NCBI GenBank assembly: GCA_003215435.1
Contig: QCKJ01000002.1
Coordinates: 62,001-126,000 of the forward strand
From: Prochlorococcus sp. AG-409-M05
Lineage (GTDB): Bacteria; Cyanobacteriota; Cyanobacteriia; PCC-6307; Cyanobiaceae
Reading direction: 5' to 3'
DNA: 64,000 nt
The position numbers and the translations under genes are program-made. Each line of letters opens with the position of its first letter. Position 1 is the stretch's first letter. Below the pieces are notes generated by a model. That model was given only the letters and a program-made list of their open reading frames with translations. It had not been told where the DNA came from and searched no databases. Below, piece by piece: positions 62,014 to 64,000 of this stretch.

Positions 62014-64000
62014 GTGAAAGATACTCCTGCAGTTGGCAATAAAATTTTATTAGGAGTTTTCTTTTTTAGCTTGGCTGCAATGTTTCAAGGTCAAGCTTTT
62101 GTAAGAGCGACTCAGAAGGATTTAAACGCGACTATTTCCAGTGAAAATCTTTGGAAAAAGTACCGCTGGTCTTTCGACCCTATGCAACGTCGTGAGGCAG
62201 CATTAATTCTTGCAGGAAAATCTAAGAACTCTCCATTCAGGCAGAAACGCTTACTCCTTTCCCAAGGTTGGGGAACAAGTCCAATAGCAGCAGTTGCAAT
62301 TAAGTTTCAGGCAAAGACTGAAGAAAGTCTTGGGGATATTTCTTCGTCTAGAGACCTCTGGAAATCTTTGCTACGAAGGTTCCCTTTGGCTGTTGCATCA
62401 GCTGACTCTTATTATTTTTTAGGTCGACATGATCCCAAATTACGTCAGCAACTACTTGATTTATATCCTGCCCATCCTGCATCATTAGCTAGCGCAGTTG
62501 AGTTTAAAAGTAGTGGCATTACATCTCATCAAGCAGCAGTTCACTTAGCTAGGTGGGGGCCACGATGGCATGGAGCAGAGAAATTAATTAGAAATGCTTG
62601 TCAATTCGACCGTAAAGTCCCTTCTATTGGTAAGGATTTAGAGGTTTTAGCTCTTGGCCTCTCACGTCTAGGTGATGGCGGTGGGGCTATGGATTGCCTT
62701 CAAGGGGAAAAGATTTCGTTTAAGACAGCTCTGGTTATAGGTAAATCACTGATGAAAGGTGATTATCTCCAGCAAATTCAGGGGAAGGATCTTCTCATGA
62801 AATTCATTCATAGTGAACCTAATGATAAAAAGGCTTTAGAAGCTATTTCTTTAATTAGTGGTGGACCAGGCTTTGAACATCTGGAACGTTTACCGAGGAG
62901 TCTTTTAAATAGCTCACCAGGCTATGTTGCTGGACAAACTATCTCTTTTAGGGATAAAAAAGCTGACGATATCTTAAACCGATGGATTGATGATCCAGAT
63001 ATTTGGGAATTACAATGGAATTTAACTAGGCATGCACTTCTAGAGGGTGAATGGAGTCGGGCGATTGAGCTTTTGAATATAATTCCTACAAATCATTTGC
63101 CTGAACCCTTTGCTGCAAGAAATCTTTTTTGGAAAGGTTTCTTGACTTTGAAGCAGCAAAGAACCATAGAAGCAAAGGAAATCTGGGAAAAGCTGGTTAA
63201 GTATCACCCACATGGGTATTACACCTGGCGAGCATTAGCTCGACTGGGGCGTGACAACTTGCCCCCTCTTGAAGGGGATTTAACATTTATGTCACCTCCT
63301 GACCTTTCGGGATGGACACCACTAGGAAGTTCAGAAGATTTAGTTAATCAATTGTGGAGACTTGGTCTATATAACGATGCGTGGGAGATATGGAGATCTT
63401 TGAAGATAAAACCTTTTTCTGGAGAACCTTTTGACCTTGATAAAAAGATAGTGGAAGGACGTTTAAGGATGGCCGTTGGTGATGATTGGAATGGGCTATT
63501 CACTCTTTGGCAAACTAGTTTGATGATAGTGAAAAAAGATTGCCATGCATTTGAGGTTTTAAAATCAGCTCAGCACCCATATCGATATCTTGCAGAAATA
63601 GCAAGTTCAACTAAACAGACAGGAGTCAGACCTGAATTAATTCTCGCAATTATTAAAGAAGAGTCACGCTTTTCGCCAACAGTTATATCTGCTTCTGGTG
63701 CAGTTGGTCTTATGCAGGTTATGCCATCTACAGCAATTGAGCTTTCAGAAATTCCCTTGACTAAGGAATTACTCTTAGAACCTGAAAAGAATATTCATTT
63801 AGGAGGTGCTTACTTAGCAAAACTATTTAGGAGATGGAAAGGTAACCCATGGTTAACAATATCAAGTTACAATGCAGGTCCAATAGCTGTTGGATCGTGG
63901 TTATCAGAGGAGGTTTATTCTGATCCGGAATTATGGGTTGAGCGGATACCTTATCCAGAGACTCGCTTCTATACTAAAAAAGTACTAGGTAGTCTTTGGA
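62014..64000 (+). CDS. Soluble lytic murein transglycosylase-like protein, 3' end beyond window
   Basis: GTG at 62014 is the only start between the in-frame TAG above it and the protein. N-terminal signal (LLGVFFFSLAAMFQGQA), then a long helical superhelix as in Slt70, and a C-terminal lysozyme-like domain: catalytic Glu550 in IIKEESRFSP, GLMQVMPSTA, and YNAGP. 662 residues are visible and the stop is outside. It cleaves the glycan strand of peptidoglycan to 1,6-anhydromuramoyl products. Neighbour of glmM, divergent across a 309-bp gap. Confidence 0.88.
   Translation, partial: MKDTPAVGNKILLGVFFFSLAAMFQGQAFVRATQKDLNATISSENLWKKYRWSFDPMQRREAALILAGKSKNSPFRQKRLLLSQGWGTSPIAAVAIKFQAKTEESLGDISSSRDLWKSLLRRFPLAVASADSYYFLGRHDPKLRQQLLDLYPAHPASLASAVEFKSSGITSHQAAVHLARWGPRWHGAEKLIRNACQFDRKVPSIGKDLEVLALGLSRLGDGGGAMDCLQGEKISFKTALVIGKSLMKGDYLQQIQGKDLLMKFIHSEPNDKKALEAISLISGGPGFEHLERLPRSLLNSSPGYVAGQTISFRDKKADDILNRWIDDPDIWELQWNLTRHALLEGEWSRAIELLNIIPTNHLPEPFAARNLFWKGFLTLKQQRTIEAKEIWEKLVKYHPHGYYTWRALARLGRDNLPPLEGDLTFMSPPDLSGWTPLGSSEDLVNQLWRLGLYNDAWEIWRSLKIKPFSGEPFDLDKKIVEGRLRMAVGDDWNGLFTLWQTSLMIVKKDCHAFEVLKSAQHPYRYLAEIASSTKQTGVRPELILAIIKEESRFSPTVISASGAVGLMQVMPSTAIELSEIPLTKELLLEPEKNIHLGGAYLAKLFRRWKGNPWLTISSYNAGPIAVGSWLSEEVYSDPELWVERIPYPETRFYTKKVLGSLW

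Overview
The window looks like chromosomal DNA of a marine picocyanobacterium, most likely a low-light Prochlorococcus or a close relative. The evidence is the moderate-to-low GC, very short intergenic gaps, a high-light-inducible protein, PsbX, PsbO, Ycf66, Ycf19, Ycf20/DUF565 and CP12, a circularly permuted two-piece tmRNA, CrtR-type carotenoid hydroxylase, SbtA/SbtB/BicA-type bicarbonate transport, and no phycobilisome genes. No rRNA, IS element, integrase, CRISPR array or prophage is visible. The species call is inferred from gene content only.

Layout. 1-10 kb: partial S9-type hydrolase, def, rpsU, a tight HIT / ABC exporter / hli operon, two TolB-like lipoproteins, ycf66, psbX, ycf19, accC, tRNA-Leu(GAG) and an LpxB-like protein. 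10-20 kb: msrB, a PRC-barrel protein, smc, a small LigD-phosphoesterase-like protein, a YqjD/YqjE-like membrane pair, an RlmL-like methyltransferase and the permuted ssrA. 20-24 kb: an AT-rich accessory patch with a PhyH-like dioxygenase coupled to a degenerate aldo/keto-reductase-like protein and an exported amidase, then a thioredoxin-reductase-like flavoprotein that has lost its NADPH motifs. 24-28 kb: a bicarbonate uptake cluster (BicA-like SulP, SbtA, SbtB). 28-37 kb: dnaJ-type chaperone, hemB, a VOC protein, mutS2, an AT-rich insert with a sorbosone/glucose-dehydrogenase-like propeller, obgE and CP12. 37-50 kb: uup, GST, aspartoacylase-like, aroC, ftsH, sat, psbO, coaBC. 50-64 kb: ycf20-like, pyrB, alkyladenine glycosylase, creatininase-like, gatC, crtR, tRNA-Leu(UAG), ileS, trmB, glmM and a 3'-truncated lytic transglycosylase.

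Most genes are housekeeping and arranged in small overlapping units. Three reading frames that are clearly genuine by domain content have no ATG/GTG/TTG where the protein must begin (TolB-like lipoprotein at 5750, membrane-anchored protein at 19136, alkyladenine glycosylase at 52353), which suggests CTG/ATT/ATA starts. Several coding regions carry long perfect inverted repeats (18 bp in trmB, 14 bp in the amidase, 12 bp in sat and in gatC). The least-explained parts are the dioxygenase/AKR-like pair, the TolB-like lipoprotein pair, and the alternating hairpins in the gap before obgE. I found no obviously new multi-gene defence or mobile system.
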